19,413 nucleotides of DNA from NCBI GenBank assembly GCA_964518835.1, contig CAZFKU010000025.1, forward strand, positions 1-19,413. Direction: 5' to 3'. Origin of the DNA: AB-629-J13 sp964518835. Lineage in GTDB: Bacteria; Fidelibacterota; Marinisomatia; Marinisomatales; AB-629-J13. Positions 7,456 through 15,167 of this stretch are shown here, piece after piece. The notes beneath the pieces are model-generated. The model searched no databases and was not told the origin of the DNA. It saw nothing but the letters and a program-made list of their open reading frames with translations. The position numbers were made by a program, and so were the translations under genes. How positions within the stretch are numbered: the stretch's first letter is position 1; every line of letters starts with the position of its first letter.

Positions 7456-8493
7456 ATGAATAGAGAAAAAATAGACCCGCAGGATATGTATAAGTCCATT
7501 TTTGATTTTCCGGATCAAATTGAAAAAGCAATGGAAATCGGGAAGAATATTGAACTGCGAAAAAACTATGGAAATATCAATAAAATTGTTGTAGCCGGAA
7601 TGGGAGGTTCCGCTGTCGGAGGAGATTTATTATCTCTGGCTTTAAAAAACCATTTAACTATTCCGTTTTTTGTATGCAGAAATTACACATTACCAAATTG
7701 GGTGGATGAAAAATCTTTGGTGATTTGTTCTTCCTACTCCGGCAATACGGAAGAAACATTATCCGCATTTAAGGAGGCAATATCAAAAAATGCGGCAATT
7801 ATAGGGATAACCACGGGAGGAGTTTTATCCAACAGGTTAAAAGAAAACAAGTGTGATGAAGTTACTATTCCCGGTGGGATGCAGCCCCGGGCGGCAGTGG
7901 GATTTTCCATGATACCCATGATGTTTCTGATTATGAAAATAATGAATAATAATTTGGATATGGAATCCATGCTAAAAGACACAAGACAAGAATTATTAGA
8001 AAAACGAGATATTTATTCCAAAATGGATTCTCAGAATCCGGTATATTTATTAGCACAAAATATTTACAAATACTGTGTGATTATTTATGGAGAAACTGGA
8101 GCAACTGAGAAACTGGCAATCCGCTTGAAGGGACAATTATGTGAAAATAGTAAAATGCTTGCATACATCAATGAAATTCCGGAAATGAATCATAATGAAA
8201 TTGTAGGTTGGGAAAATAACCCAGAATTATTTTCACATTTAGTTGTCCTTTGGTTGGTAAATAAAAACGGTCATATCAGAAATCAAAAGAGAGTCGAGAT
8301 CACACAAAGTATATTTAATCAATTTCCTGTAAAACAATACACCATTCATTTGGAAGGAATGTCTTCAATCGAACAGATTTTCCATTTTATTCATTACGGA
8401 GACTGGCTCAGTTACTGGTGTGCGATTCTCCATCATACAGATCCTTCACCGGTTGACAAAATCAACTTCCTAAAAAAGGCTTTAGAAACCTGA
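7456..8493 (+). CDS. Bifunctional phosphoglucose/phosphomannose isomerase
   Basis: A double-SIS enzyme of the bifunctional PGI/PMI family (best known in Archaea and several bacteria), interconverting fructose-6-P with glucose-6-P and mannose-6-P. At 345 aa it is slightly above the usual 300-340. VVAGMGGSAVGGDLL (45-59) and CSSYSGNTEETL (91-102) are the phosphate-binding SIS motifs, and PGGMQPRAAVGFSMIP (139-154) is a family block. YINEIPEMNHNEIVGW (237-252) in the C-terminal domain carries the expected catalytic Glu and nearby His, and FHFIHYGDW lies close to the end. Start ATG 7456 follows the synthase gene by 7 bases. With the phosphohexomutase two genes upstream it would connect fructose-6-P to mannose-1-P and glucose-1-P. 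Whether a classic PGI also exists in the genome is unknown. Confidence 0.93.
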   Translation: MNREKIDPQDMYKSIFDFPDQIEKAMEIGKNIELRKNYGNINKIVVAGMGGSAVGGDLLSLALKNHLTIPFFVCRNYTLPNWVDEKSLVICSSYSGNTEETLSAFKEAISKNAAIIGITTGGVLSNRLKENKCDEVTIPGGMQPRAAVGFSMIPMMFLIMKIMNNNLDMESMLKDTRQELLEKRDIYSKMDSQNPVYLLAQNIYKYCVIIYGETGATEKLAIRLKGQLCENSKMLAYINEIPEMNHNEIVGWENNPELFSHLVVLWLVNKNGHIRNQKRVEITQSIFNQFPVKQYTIHLEGMSSIEQIFHFIHYGDWLSYWCAILHHTDPSPVDKINFLKKALET

Positions 8494-8514
8494 ATTAAAA
8501 TTGCAAGAGAAATG

Positions 8515-8535
8515 AATGATGTGATGAAAATCATT
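8515..8535. repeat. Short inverted repeat before the BFN-domain gene
   Basis: AATGAT (8515-8520) and ATCATT (8530-8535) are perfect 6-base complementary arms around a 9-base loop, within the 74-base gap upstream of the BFN-domain gene. No T-run follows, so it is not an intrinsic terminator. It could be an operator or chance. Nothing else of note is visible in this gap. Confidence 0.2.
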
Positions 8536-8567
8536 GTACCCTGTTTTCTTCATAACTAACTTTTACC

Positions 8568-9110
8568 ATGGTTCCAGTTAAAGTTTCTAAAATTACATTT
8601 CACCATACCAGTCGCAGTTATGCTGTTCTGTTAAATGAAATTTCCGGAGAAAGGTCACTCCCTGTCATGGTAGGTGCCTGTGAAGCTCATTCCATTGCCT
8701 TGGCTTTGGAATACACAGAACCTCCCAGACCCATGACCCATGATCTCATTAAAGCTATGATTAGTGAATCAAAAGGGAAAATTAGTTCAGTAAAAATTAC
8801 GGATCTAATTGATGGTGTATTTTATGCACGGATTGAAATTCAGGGATCTCAAATTAGTGCTTTAAATTTAGATTCCCGTCCCAGCGATGCCATCGCAATC
8901 GCATTAAGAACGGAAGCCCCTATTTTTGTTGATGAATCCATCATGAATGAAGCATCACAATATGAAGAGGATGAGAATAAAATCGGGTCAGAAATTTCTG
9001 AAATTGAAGATCAGAAAGAAGACTTGGAAAATAAATTAAAACAAGCAGTAGAAATGGAGAAATATGAAGAAGCTGCGGTTATAAGGGACCAACTGAAAGA
9101 TTACAGTTAA
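8568..9110 (+). CDS. Bifunctional nuclease (BFN/DUF151) domain protein with C-terminal UVR motif
   Basis: Residues 1-130 form the BFN (DUF151) domain. Visible family features are VMVGACEAHSIALALE (33-48), the proline-rich RPMTHDL loop (54-60) and RPSDAIAIALRTEAPIFV (104-121). Members of this family have been reported to have DNase and RNase activity, while the T. maritima relative is known only structurally, so nuclease activity here is a family-level inference. Residues 131-155 are charged and probably helical. Residues about 152-179 (LENKLKQAVEMEKYEEAAVIRDQL) match the UvrB/UvrC interaction motif (UVR), a coiled-coil hairpin for protein-protein contact. BFN-UVR fusions are widespread in the Bacteroidetes group. 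Start ATG 8568 leads directly into the domain. It ends 4 bases from the convergent rnc stop codon. Confidence 0.88.
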   Translation: MVPVKVSKITFHHTSRSYAVLLNEISGERSLPVMVGACEAHSIALALEYTEPPRPMTHDLIKAMISESKGKISSVKITDLIDGVFYARIEIQGSQISALNLDSRPSDAIAIALRTEAPIFVDESIMNEASQYEEDENKIGSEISEIEDQKEDLENKLKQAVEMEKYEEAAVIRDQLKDYS

Positions 9111-9114
9111 ACTC

Positions 9115-9819
9115 TTAACCTTTCAATAAATCCAACGCATTCTCAGCCGCTTTTTGTTCAGCGGTTTTTTTGTTTGAACCAAAACCGGGAGGAAAGGTTT
9201 TGCCATTGATTTTTACATGAACTTCAAACATTTTCTGGTGTTCCGGTCCTGTAACATTTGACACTAAAAATACAGGAGTTTCTAATGAATCCGAATGACA
9301 ATGTTCGATGAGGTCTCCTTTATAATTTTTTGTTTTCCATGCTTCTTCCTTGTGTTCCCAGATAGTATCTTTAATGATTCTCCTGCATGGTTTAAGCCCT
9401 CCATCTAAATAAATCGCACCTAATAGCGCTTCATATAAATTTGCGGACTGGCGGAGTGACACTTTTTCATTGGTTAGATTGACCGTTGAATCGATAGATA
9501 GATACGAAACAAGATTAAACAAATTTCCCATGGATCCCAAAAATTGTTTTTGAACCAATCCGGATCGTTTCTTGGTTAAAAGACCTTCATCCCCAACAGG
9601 AAATTCTTTTATCAGAAATTTACTGATAACGATATCAATGACTGCATCTCCCAGAAATTCCAATCGTTCATAATTTTTCCTGGGATTGGAAATTGTGGAT
9701 CTATGTGTTAATGCCTGGGTTAGGTAATCCTTATTTTTAAAATGATATTTTAGTGATTTTTCTAATGGGTGTAAGGTAAATTTTTGGAAGAAGGAATGGA
9801 TCAGCCTTTTTATCGGCAT
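9115..9819 (-). CDS. rnc: Ribonuclease III
   Basis: An endonuclease cleaving double-stranded RNA, needed for rRNA and mRNA processing. At 234 aa it fits the family. The signature ERLEFLGDAV (51-60) gives Glu51, Glu54 and Asp58. The second catalytic helix ANLYEALLGAIYLDGG (126-141) gives Glu130, equivalent to E. coli Glu117, but Asn127 stands where E. coli has Asp114. A double-stranded-RNA-binding domain fills about 164-232, ending with the expected KKTAEQKAAENAL. The ATG at 9819 shares one base with the TAA of fabF (TAATG), implying coupling. It is the last gene of the fatty-acid cluster, as in many bacteria. The 3' end is almost in contact with the convergent BFN-domain gene, so the two transcripts must overlap or terminate inside one another. 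Confidence 0.96.
   Translation of the reverse strand: MPIKRLIHSFFQKFTLHPLEKSLKYHFKNKDYLTQALTHRSTISNPRKNYERLEFLGDAVIDIVISKFLIKEFPVGDEGLLTKKRSGLVQKQFLGSMGNLFNLVSYLSIDSTVNLTNEKVSLRQSANLYEALLGAIYLDGGLKPCRRIIKDTIWEHKEEAWKTKNYKGDLIEHCHSDSLETPVFLVSNVTGPEHQKMFEVHVKINGKTFPPGFGSNKKTAEQKAAENALDLLKG
9145..9171 (+). terminator. Possible intrinsic terminator for the plus-strand run, inside the rnc 3' end
   Basis: On the plus strand AGCCGCT (9145-9151), a loop, then AGCGGTTTTTTT (9160-9171). The arms CCGCT/AGCGG pair perfectly and extend by a G-U and an A-U pair, and seven Ts follow. It lies about 35 bases past the stop of the BFN-domain gene. On the other strand the same bases encode the conserved KKTAEQKAAE of the RNase III RNA-binding domain. 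The stem is short, so it may be weak or fortuitous. Confidence 0.45.
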
Positions 9820-11057
9820 TAATTTTTTTCCCAGGGACGAAACGACAGAACTGCATTATGACCGCCAAACCCAAATGAATTCGACAATATTCCGGTTATT
9901 GACAATTTTTCCGATTGATTGGGTACATAGTCCAAATCGCATTCGGGATCCGGTGTTGTATAGTTGATTGTAGGTGGAATTCGACCAGATTCGATGGCTT
10001 TGACACAGGCGATAGCTTCTATGGCTCCGCTTGCACCCAGCAGATGACCTGTCATAGATTTTGTAGAACTGACTTTTATCGTATCCGCCTGTGACCCAAA
10101 AAGAGTACGGATTGCTGATGTTTCATTTTTATCATTGTAATAGGTTGATGTTCCATGGGCATTTATGTATTGGATGTCTTCCAAATTAAATTTACCATCG
10201 TTCATGGCTAATTTCATTGCATTGACAGCTCCTGTTCCTCCTTTAACGGGTTGAGTAACATGAAAAGCATCATCTGTAGCTCCATAACCAGCAAGCTCTG
10301 CTAATATGACTGCATTTCGTTTTTCAGCATGTTCTTCTGTTTCCAACACAAGAAATCCTGCTCCTTCACCCATAACGAATCCTTTTCTGTCCAGATCAAA
10401 GGGACGGCTGGCTTCAGAAGGAACATCATTTTTTTGTGTCAATGCTTTCATTTTTGCAAATCCTGCCATAGGTAAGGGTGAAACACTGGCTTCCGATCCG
10501 CCTGCGAAGATTATATCTGCATCCCCTGCTCTCAGTAATCTCAACGAAAATCCAATTGCATCATTCGCAGATGCGCAGGCAGAAGTGACGGTTTGGTTTG
10601 GTCCTTGAAATCCATATTTTATTGCAATTTGTCCCGCAGCAATATTTGCGATCATTTTTGGAACAAAATGAGGAGAGACCCGGCGGGGACCTCGGGTGGT
10701 CAGAGCGAGGTGCTGTTCTTCCAATGTCTGTATCCCGCCTACGCCGGTGCCGAGAATAACACCCACTCTTTCCAGATTGATTGAGTCCAAATTCAATCCC
10801 GAATGCTGAATGGCTTCGTGAGCCGCAGCCAGTGCCAGGATCGAAAATCGGTCGAGTTTCCTCATCTCTCGACGTTCCACATAATTTTCCGGATCAAAAC
10901 CAGTTAATTCACCAGCGATTGTGATAGGAAAATCTGTAATGTCAAATCCGGTAATGGTATCTATTCCCGATTTACCTGAACACATTGCATCCCAAAATGA
11001 TGGCACCGAAAGACCATTAGGTGCAAGAACACCTAATCCGGTAATGACAATTTTCAT
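9819..11057 (-). CDS. fabF: Beta-ketoacyl-ACP synthase II
   Basis: A condensing enzyme of type II fatty-acid elongation, joining malonyl-ACP to acyl-ACP. The 412 aa are typical of FabF. The thiolase-fold catalytic triad is intact: Cys161 in TVTSACASAND, His301 in INAHGTSTYYND, and His338 in KSMTGHLLGASGAIE, with Lys333 just before. The C-terminal SNSFGFGGHNAVL is the oxyanion/gatekeeper region of the family. TSTYYNDKNE replaces the more usual TSTPLNDKxE, a minor variation. Start ATG 11057 lies 21 bases after acpP and has no obvious Shine-Dalgarno sequence. It directly follows acpP and overlaps rnc by one base, the canonical acpP-fabF-rnc order. Confidence 0.97.
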   Translation of the reverse strand: MKIVITGLGVLAPNGLSVPSFWDAMCSGKSGIDTITGFDITDFPITIAGELTGFDPENYVERREMRKLDRFSILALAAAHEAIQHSGLNLDSINLERVGVILGTGVGGIQTLEEQHLALTTRGPRRVSPHFVPKMIANIAAGQIAIKYGFQGPNQTVTSACASANDAIGFSLRLLRAGDADIIFAGGSEASVSPLPMAGFAKMKALTQKNDVPSEASRPFDLDRKGFVMGEGAGFLVLETEEHAEKRNAVILAELAGYGATDDAFHVTQPVKGGTGAVNAMKLAMNDGKFNLEDIQYINAHGTSTYYNDKNETSAIRTLFGSQADTIKVSSTKSMTGHLLGASGAIEAIACVKAIESGRIPPTINYTTPDPECDLDYVPNQSEKLSITGILSNSFGFGGHNAVLSFRPWEKN

Positions 11058-11078
11058 ATTAAAAATAGTTTAAATCAA

Positions 11079-11306
11079 TTAATTTCCGTCAATATAATTT
11101 ACAGCAGCACCAACTGTGGTGATCTTTTCGGCATCATCATCAGGAATTTCAATCCCAAATTCTTCTTCCAATTCCATGATGAGTTCCACTGTGTCCAATG
11201 AATCAGCACCAAGATCATCCACAAAAGATGCTTCCATGTTAATTTGAGCTTCTTCAACTCCCAATTTATCTAAAATAACATCCTTCACTTTATCATATGT
11301 TGACAT
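11079..11306 (-). CDS. acpP: Acyl carrier protein
   Basis: The small acidic carrier that holds growing acyl chains on 4'-phosphopantetheine during fatty-acid synthesis. At 75 aa it is of standard length. The attachment serine is Ser36 in GADSLDTVELIMELEEEF, the universal ACP motif, followed by IEIPDDDAEKI. Start ATG 11306 has a strong AAGGAG ribosome-binding site 5 bases upstream, consistent with the very high expression this protein needs. It sits between fabG and fabF. Confidence 0.98.
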   Translation of the reverse strand: MSTYDKVKDVILDKLGVEEAQINMEASFVDDLGADSLDTVELIMELEEEFGIEIPDDDAEKITTVGAAVNYIDGN

Positions 11307-11311
11307 TTCAA

Positions 11312-11317
11312 CTCCTT
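11312..11317 (-). promoter_or_regulatory. Strong Shine-Dalgarno sequence of acpP
   Basis: AAGGAG on the minus strand, 5 bases before the acpP ATG. It is among the strongest sites in the window, whereas the neighbouring fabF and fabG have none obvious, suggesting acpP is translated more heavily than its operon partners. Confidence 0.75.
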
Positions 11318-11323
11318 TTTATT

Positions 11324-12067
11324 TTAATTCATTACCATACCGCCATCAACGGTAATTGTTTGTCCAGTGATGTAACCGGATTCATCTGAAGCTAAAAATA
11401 AAGCTAACGAAGCTACATCCTGTGGTGTTCCAAATCGTCCCATGGGGATAGATTCTTTCATCTGAGATTTTACATCGTCAGATAAATTTTCAGTCATATC
11501 TGTTGTTATAAACCCGGGAGCAATACAGTTTACGGTAATATTCCTTTTTGCCAACTCCTGAGCGGAAGATTTTGTGAGTCCCATTAAACCTGCTTTTGAA
11601 GCGACATAGTTTGCCTGACCTGTATTTCCCATGATGCCTACAACAGAACCTAAATTGATAATTCTTCCAAATTTTTGTTTTAGCATGGGTCTGATAACCT
11701 GACGTGTGCAATTAAAAGCACCCTTTAAATTTACTTTCATTACATCATCCCATTGATCTTCCGTCATTCGAGCCAACAGTGTATCTTTTGTAATTCCTGC
11801 ATTATTGATCAAAATATCAATTCGTTCTAAATCTTTCAGCACTTTGGAAACAGTTTCCTTTACATTTTCTCCATGGGAAATATCACAGGAATATCCCTTT
11901 ATGCTTCCGGAAGATGAAGATGGTATTTGAATCTCGTTTATCGGTGCGATATTCCGGCTTATCCCCGCAACATGAATCCCCATTTGACAAAACAATTCTG
12001 CAATACTTTTTCCGATTCCTCGGGAGGCACCGGTAATCAGTGCTGTTTTATCTTTTAATTCAAACAT
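11324..12067 (-). CDS. fabG: 3-oxoacyl-ACP reductase
   Basis: An NADPH-dependent reductase of 3-ketoacyl-ACP, the first reduction in each fatty-acid elongation cycle. A 247-aa classical short-chain dehydrogenase. The cofactor motif TGASRGIG spans 12-19, and NNAG is at 88-91. The catalytic tetrad is complete: Asn113, Ser141 (INLGSVVG), Tyr154 and Lys158 (NYVASKAG). The C-terminus YITGQTITVDGGMVMN is typical. The ATG at 12067 overlaps fabD by 13 bases with no clear ribosome-binding site, so translational coupling is likely. Position between fabD and acpP separates it from the many other SDR enzymes. Confidence 0.97.
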   Translation of the reverse strand: MFELKDKTALITGASRGIGKSIAELFCQMGIHVAGISRNIAPINEIQIPSSSSGSIKGYSCDISHGENVKETVSKVLKDLERIDILINNAGITKDTLLARMTEDQWDDVMKVNLKGAFNCTRQVIRPMLKQKFGRIINLGSVVGIMGNTGQANYVASKAGLMGLTKSSAQELAKRNITVNCIAPGFITTDMTENLSDDVKSQMKESIPMGRFGTPQDVASLALFLASDESGYITGQTITVDGGMVMN

Positions 12068-12978
12068 AAATTTAAGTCGTATAAGGTTCCTATGGTCTGG
12101 GTTAAAACTGATTTATTAATTCTGCGGTTTAACCCTGTCAAGACTTTTCCCGGTCCCACCTCCAGAAATCGGGTTGTGCCGGATGATATCATATTCTCAA
12201 TTGTCTGTGACCACAAAACGGGATGCTCCAATTGGCGCAGTAAATTAGATTTAATTTCTGCGTTATCCTGAGTGGGTAGTGCTGTAACATTCAAAAATAT
12301 GGGAAAATCTGCATCCTTAATTTCAATGGAATTTAGGATATCTGCAAGACTATGTCTTGCCGGTTTCATCAGTGCTGAATGGAAGGCACCGCTTACATTC
12401 AGACCTACGGTCATTTTTGCACCGCTTTCCTTTGCGTTTTTCATAACTAATTGAACCGCATCAATATTTCCGGAAATGACCACTTGTCCCGGCGCATTAA
12501 AATTTGCAGGAGAGACCACAAATCCATTTTTTGTTGCATCATCGCACAGGGATTGGACTTCCTCGGTAGATAAGCCGATTACCGCCCCCATGGTTCCCTG
12601 AAGAGCTTTTCCTACCTCATACATGGCATTTGCCCTGCATTTTACTAATTTTAATCCGGTTTCGAAGTCAAATGAATTGGCGATGGTCAGAGCGGAGAAT
12701 TCACCTAAACTGTGTCCTGCTCCAAAGTCAGGTTTAATCCCTTTTTCAATTAATAGTTTTCCCAGGATTACACTGACGGTAAACAAGGCCGGTTGAGTGA
12801 AACGTGTTTCTTTTAATTTGTCTTCCGGTCCATTGAGAATAATTGAAGAAAGTTCACATCCCATGATATCATCCGCTTTTGTGAAATAGGACTGACCAAT
12901 TTCGGTATCTTCATACACATCATGTCCCATCCCGATTTTTTGGGAACCCTGCCCCGGGAAAATAAAAGCGGTCTTCAA
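12055..12978 (-). CDS. fabD: Malonyl-CoA:ACP transacylase
   Basis: Transfers malonyl groups from CoA to ACP to supply the chain extender for fatty-acid synthesis. The 307 aa fit FabD. FPGQGSQ (7-13) is the oxyanion-hole motif. The nucleophile Ser90 lies in GHSLGEFSAL (88-97). Arg115 should bind the malonyl carboxylate. His200 in SGAFHSALMKPA completes the Ser-His pair. The start ATG 12978 lies one base after the fabH stop, and its 3' end overlaps fabG. Confidence 0.97.
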   Translation of the reverse strand: MKTAFIFPGQGSQKIGMGHDVYEDTEIGQSYFTKADDIMGCELSSIILNGPEDKLKETRFTQPALFTVSVILGKLLIEKGIKPDFGAGHSLGEFSALTIANSFDFETGLKLVKCRANAMYEVGKALQGTMGAVIGLSTEEVQSLCDDATKNGFVVSPANFNAPGQVVISGNIDAVQLVMKNAKESGAKMTVGLNVSGAFHSALMKPARHSLADILNSIEIKDADFPIFLNVTALPTQDNAEIKSNLLRQLEHPVLWSQTIENMISSGTTRFLEVGPGKVLTGLNRRINKSVLTQTIGTLYDLNLCLN

Positions 12979-12979
12979 T

Positions 12980-13963
12980 TTACAAACCCCACCTGATCAA
13001 TAGGCTGCCCCAGGTAAATCCTCCACCGAATGCTGCCAATAAAATAAGATCACCTTTTTCAATTCGTCCTTCATTTACGGCTTCATCCAGTCCAATTGGG
13101 ATAGTACCGGCTGTGGTATTGCCATAGTTTTGAATATTGATTAATACTTGTTCTTCAGACAGGTTACATCGTTCTCGGGATGCATCAATAATTCGTTTGT
13201 TTGCCTGATGTGGAATAAACAATTTTAGATCTTCTCCGGTAAATCCATTTTTCTCCAGTATTTCCGCACTAACATCTGCCATTTTTCTTACAGCAAATTT
13301 GAAAACTGTTTGACCATCCTGGAAAACAAAATGCTGGTTTTTGGATACGGTTTCTGCAGAAGCAGGTTTAAGGCTCCCGCCAGCAGGAACGTTCAAGTAA
13401 TTACTCCCGCTTCCGTCAAGATGTAAAAGGGCATCCAAAATTCCAACATCTTCAGGGGTCGGCTCAAGGAGGACTCCTCCACCACCATCACCAAAAATGA
13501 CGCATGTATTCCGGTCGCTGTAATCTATGATGGAACTCATGGTATCCACACCGATGACCATGACATTTTTATACCGATTTGATTCCACTAATTTAGAGCC
13601 TGTTTCCAGTGCATAAATAAAACCTGTGCATGCACCGGTCAAGTCAAATCCCCAGGCGTTTTTCGCTCCGATTTTCTCCTGAACCAGCGCAGCAGTAGCC
13701 ACAACCAGCATGTCCGGTGTGCAGGTAGCGATGATAATAACATCAATGTCTTCAGGTGATTTTCCGGATTTTTCCAATAATTGTTTTGCAACATTTGCTG
13801 CCATATCAGAAGTAGCTTCGCCTTTTTTTACCATTCGGCGCTCTTTAATACCAGTCCTTGATTGAATCCAATCGTCTGAAGTATCCACCATTTTTTCCAG
13901 ATCAAAATTAGTCAACACTTTTTCCGGTAAATATTTTGCCGTTTCTGTGATCAAGGCATTCAA
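12980..13963 (-). CDS. fabH: Beta-ketoacyl-ACP synthase III
   Basis: Initiates fatty-acid synthesis by condensing an acyl-CoA primer with malonyl-ACP. At 327 aa it is standard. The catalytic triad is intact: Cys112 in LTGACTGFIYALE, His252 in IPHQANKRIID, and Asn282 in NYGNTTAGTIP. The start is a TTG at 13963 that overlaps the TGA stop of plsX by three bases. An ATG four bases further on is out of frame and stops at once, and the N-terminal TETAKYLPEKVLTN matches the family start, so TTG is the best choice. Primer specificity (acetyl or branched) cannot be read from the sequence. It is coupled to plsX and fabD as in the canonical cluster. Confidence 0.96.
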   Translation of the reverse strand: MNALITETAKYLPEKVLTNFDLEKMVDTSDDWIQSRTGIKERRMVKKGEATSDMAANVAKQLLEKSGKSPEDIDVIIIATCTPDMLVVATAALVQEKIGAKNAWGFDLTGACTGFIYALETGSKLVESNRYKNVMVIGVDTMSSIIDYSDRNTCVIFGDGGGGVLLEPTPEDVGILDALLHLDGSGSNYLNVPAGGSLKPASAETVSKNQHFVFQDGQTVFKFAVRKMADVSAEILEKNGFTGEDLKLFIPHQANKRIIDASRERCNLSEEQVLINIQNYGNTTAGTIPIGLDEAVNEGRIEKGDLILLAAFGGGFTWGSLLIRWGL

Positions 13964-14964
13964 TTTTTTTCCGCCATAAAATTTCCTATAGATTGCTGAG
14001 TATTATCAACGAATTTTTCTTCAACACATTTTTTAGCAACAAAAATCGAATTTTTTATTGATTTTGTTCCCGCACTGCCATGGGCAATGATACAGACACC
14101 ATTCACACCCAATAGGGGTGTTCCGCCATGTTCTTCATAATCATATTGTTTTTTCAAGGAACTGAAAACCGGTTTCATCAATGAAGCACCAAGTTTAAAA
14201 GATAATTTTTCTTTTATCCGGTCATTGATTTCTTCACTGAAAATATTTATCCAGCTTTCCGCAAATTTCAATACTGTATTTCCGACAAATCCATCGCATA
14301 CCAGCACCCGTGCATCGCTGGTGAGAAGATGCCTACCTTCTACATTTCCGATAAAGTTTGGAAGATTCTCGACAAGTAGTTTATGAGTTTCCCGATAAAG
14401 TTCATTCCCCTTGGATGGTTCCACTCCAATATTTACCAATCCCACTTTTGGATTTTTTATTCCTTCAATATGTTCCAAATGATAAGATGCCATGACTGCA
14501 AATTGTAACAAGTGGATTGGTTTTACTTCTGGATTAGCTCCCACATCACATAATATTTTCCCACCGATATTGGTTGGAATATATGCACCCAGAGCCGGTC
14601 GTCTTACACCTTTAATCCTGCCTAATAATAAAAGAGCGGTTGCCATGACTGCTCCCGTACTACCAGCGCTGATGAAAGCATCGGCTTTTTGCTGTTTCAC
14701 CAGTTTTAATCCTTTCACAATGGATGAATCCGGTTTCTTTTTTAAAATCCTCGATGCTCTATCTGCAACCGTCACTTTTTCCGGTGCATGACAAATTGAA
14801 AAATTTCCGGGTAATTTATTATTTATGTGATTAAGAATAATCGACTCATCACCAACCAAAGTAATATGAGTGTTTTCAGTAAGTTGTCCATTAGCCTCTA
14901 ATGCACCTTCGATTCCTGCTAATGGTGCTTCATCGCCACCCATGATATCCAAGGCGATATTCAC
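13960..14964 (-). CDS. plsX: Phosphate acyltransferase
   Basis: Converts acyl-ACP to acyl-phosphate, the first step of phospholipid synthesis by the PlsX/PlsY route, acting at the inner face of the membrane. The frame is open back to an ATG at 15066, but its first 34 residues would be a shadow of the rpmF gene in another frame. The GTG at 14964 begins MNIALDIMGGDEAP, the normal family N-terminus, and gives 334 aa, the usual length. Further support comes from SAGSTGAVMATALLLLGRI, the CDVGAN block, and VCDGFVGNTVLKFAE, then GGTPLLGVNGVCIIAHG near the C-terminus. It starts 8 bases after rpmF and overlaps fabH by three bases. Confidence 0.94.
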   Translation of the reverse strand: MNIALDIMGGDEAPLAGIEGALEANGQLTENTHITLVGDESIILNHINNKLPGNFSICHAPEKVTVADRASRILKKKPDSSIVKGLKLVKQQKADAFISAGSTGAVMATALLLLGRIKGVRRPALGAYIPTNIGGKILCDVGANPEVKPIHLLQFAVMASYHLEHIEGIKNPKVGLVNIGVEPSKGNELYRETHKLLVENLPNFIGNVEGRHLLTSDARVLVCDGFVGNTVLKFAESWINIFSEEINDRIKEKLSFKLGASLMKPVFSSLKKQYDYEEHGGTPLLGVNGVCIIAHGSAGTKSIKNSIFVAKKCVEEKFVDNTQQSIGNFMAEKN

Positions 14965-14972
14965 TAATATTT

Positions 14973-15152
14973 TTAGTCGTTTGGTGAAATAACAGGTCTG
15001 CCTCGATAATATCCGCAATTCGGACAGGCTCGATGGGGAAGTTTTGTGGATCCACATTGAGGACAATCCGCATAATTAACAGGGGCTGGTTTATAATGAG
15101 TTCGTCTTTTTCTGCTGCGTGCTTTTGCCTGTCTTCTTTTTGGTAAAGCCAT
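14973..15152 (-). CDS. rpmF: 50S ribosomal protein L32 (zinc-ribbon form)
   Basis: I translated this 59-residue gene by hand; it lies between yceD and plsX. It starts MALPKRRQAKARSRKRR, the basic N-terminus of L32, followed by THYKPAPVNYADC. The second half has two CxxC pairs, CPQC (30-33) and CPNC (43-46), forming a zinc ribbon, and ends GYYRGRPVISPND. This is the cysteine-containing 'C+' version of L32. An ATG four bases upstream (15156) is out of frame and fails, while AAAAGGA 7 bases before ATG 15152 fits. It is usually overlooked because the plsX frame runs through it. The order yceD-rpmF-plsX is classic. Confidence 0.96.
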   Translation of the reverse strand: MALPKRRQAKARSRKRRTHYKPAPVNYADCPQCGSTKLPHRACPNCGYYRGRPVISPND

Positions 15153-15159
15153 TCATTTT

Positions 15160-15166
15160 TCCTTTT
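15160..15166 (-). promoter_or_regulatory. Shine-Dalgarno sequence that sets the rpmF start
   Basis: AAAAGGA on the minus strand, 7 bases before the ATG at 15152. It supports that ATG over the out-of-frame one at 15156. It lies between the yceD stop and rpmF. Confidence 0.6.
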
Positions 15167-15167
15167 A

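Noticed and set aside
9153..9173. A-run next to a hairpin in rnc as a possible programmed -1 frameshift site
   Set aside because: In the rnc frame the codons are AAC AAA AAA ACC, not a standard X-XXY-YYZ slippery heptamer. The normal frame already encodes the complete RNA-binding domain, so no frameshift product is needed.
10306..10784. Two plus-strand open frames opposite fabF
   Set aside because: They have no family resemblance and overlap the highly conserved FabF active-site region on the opposite strand.
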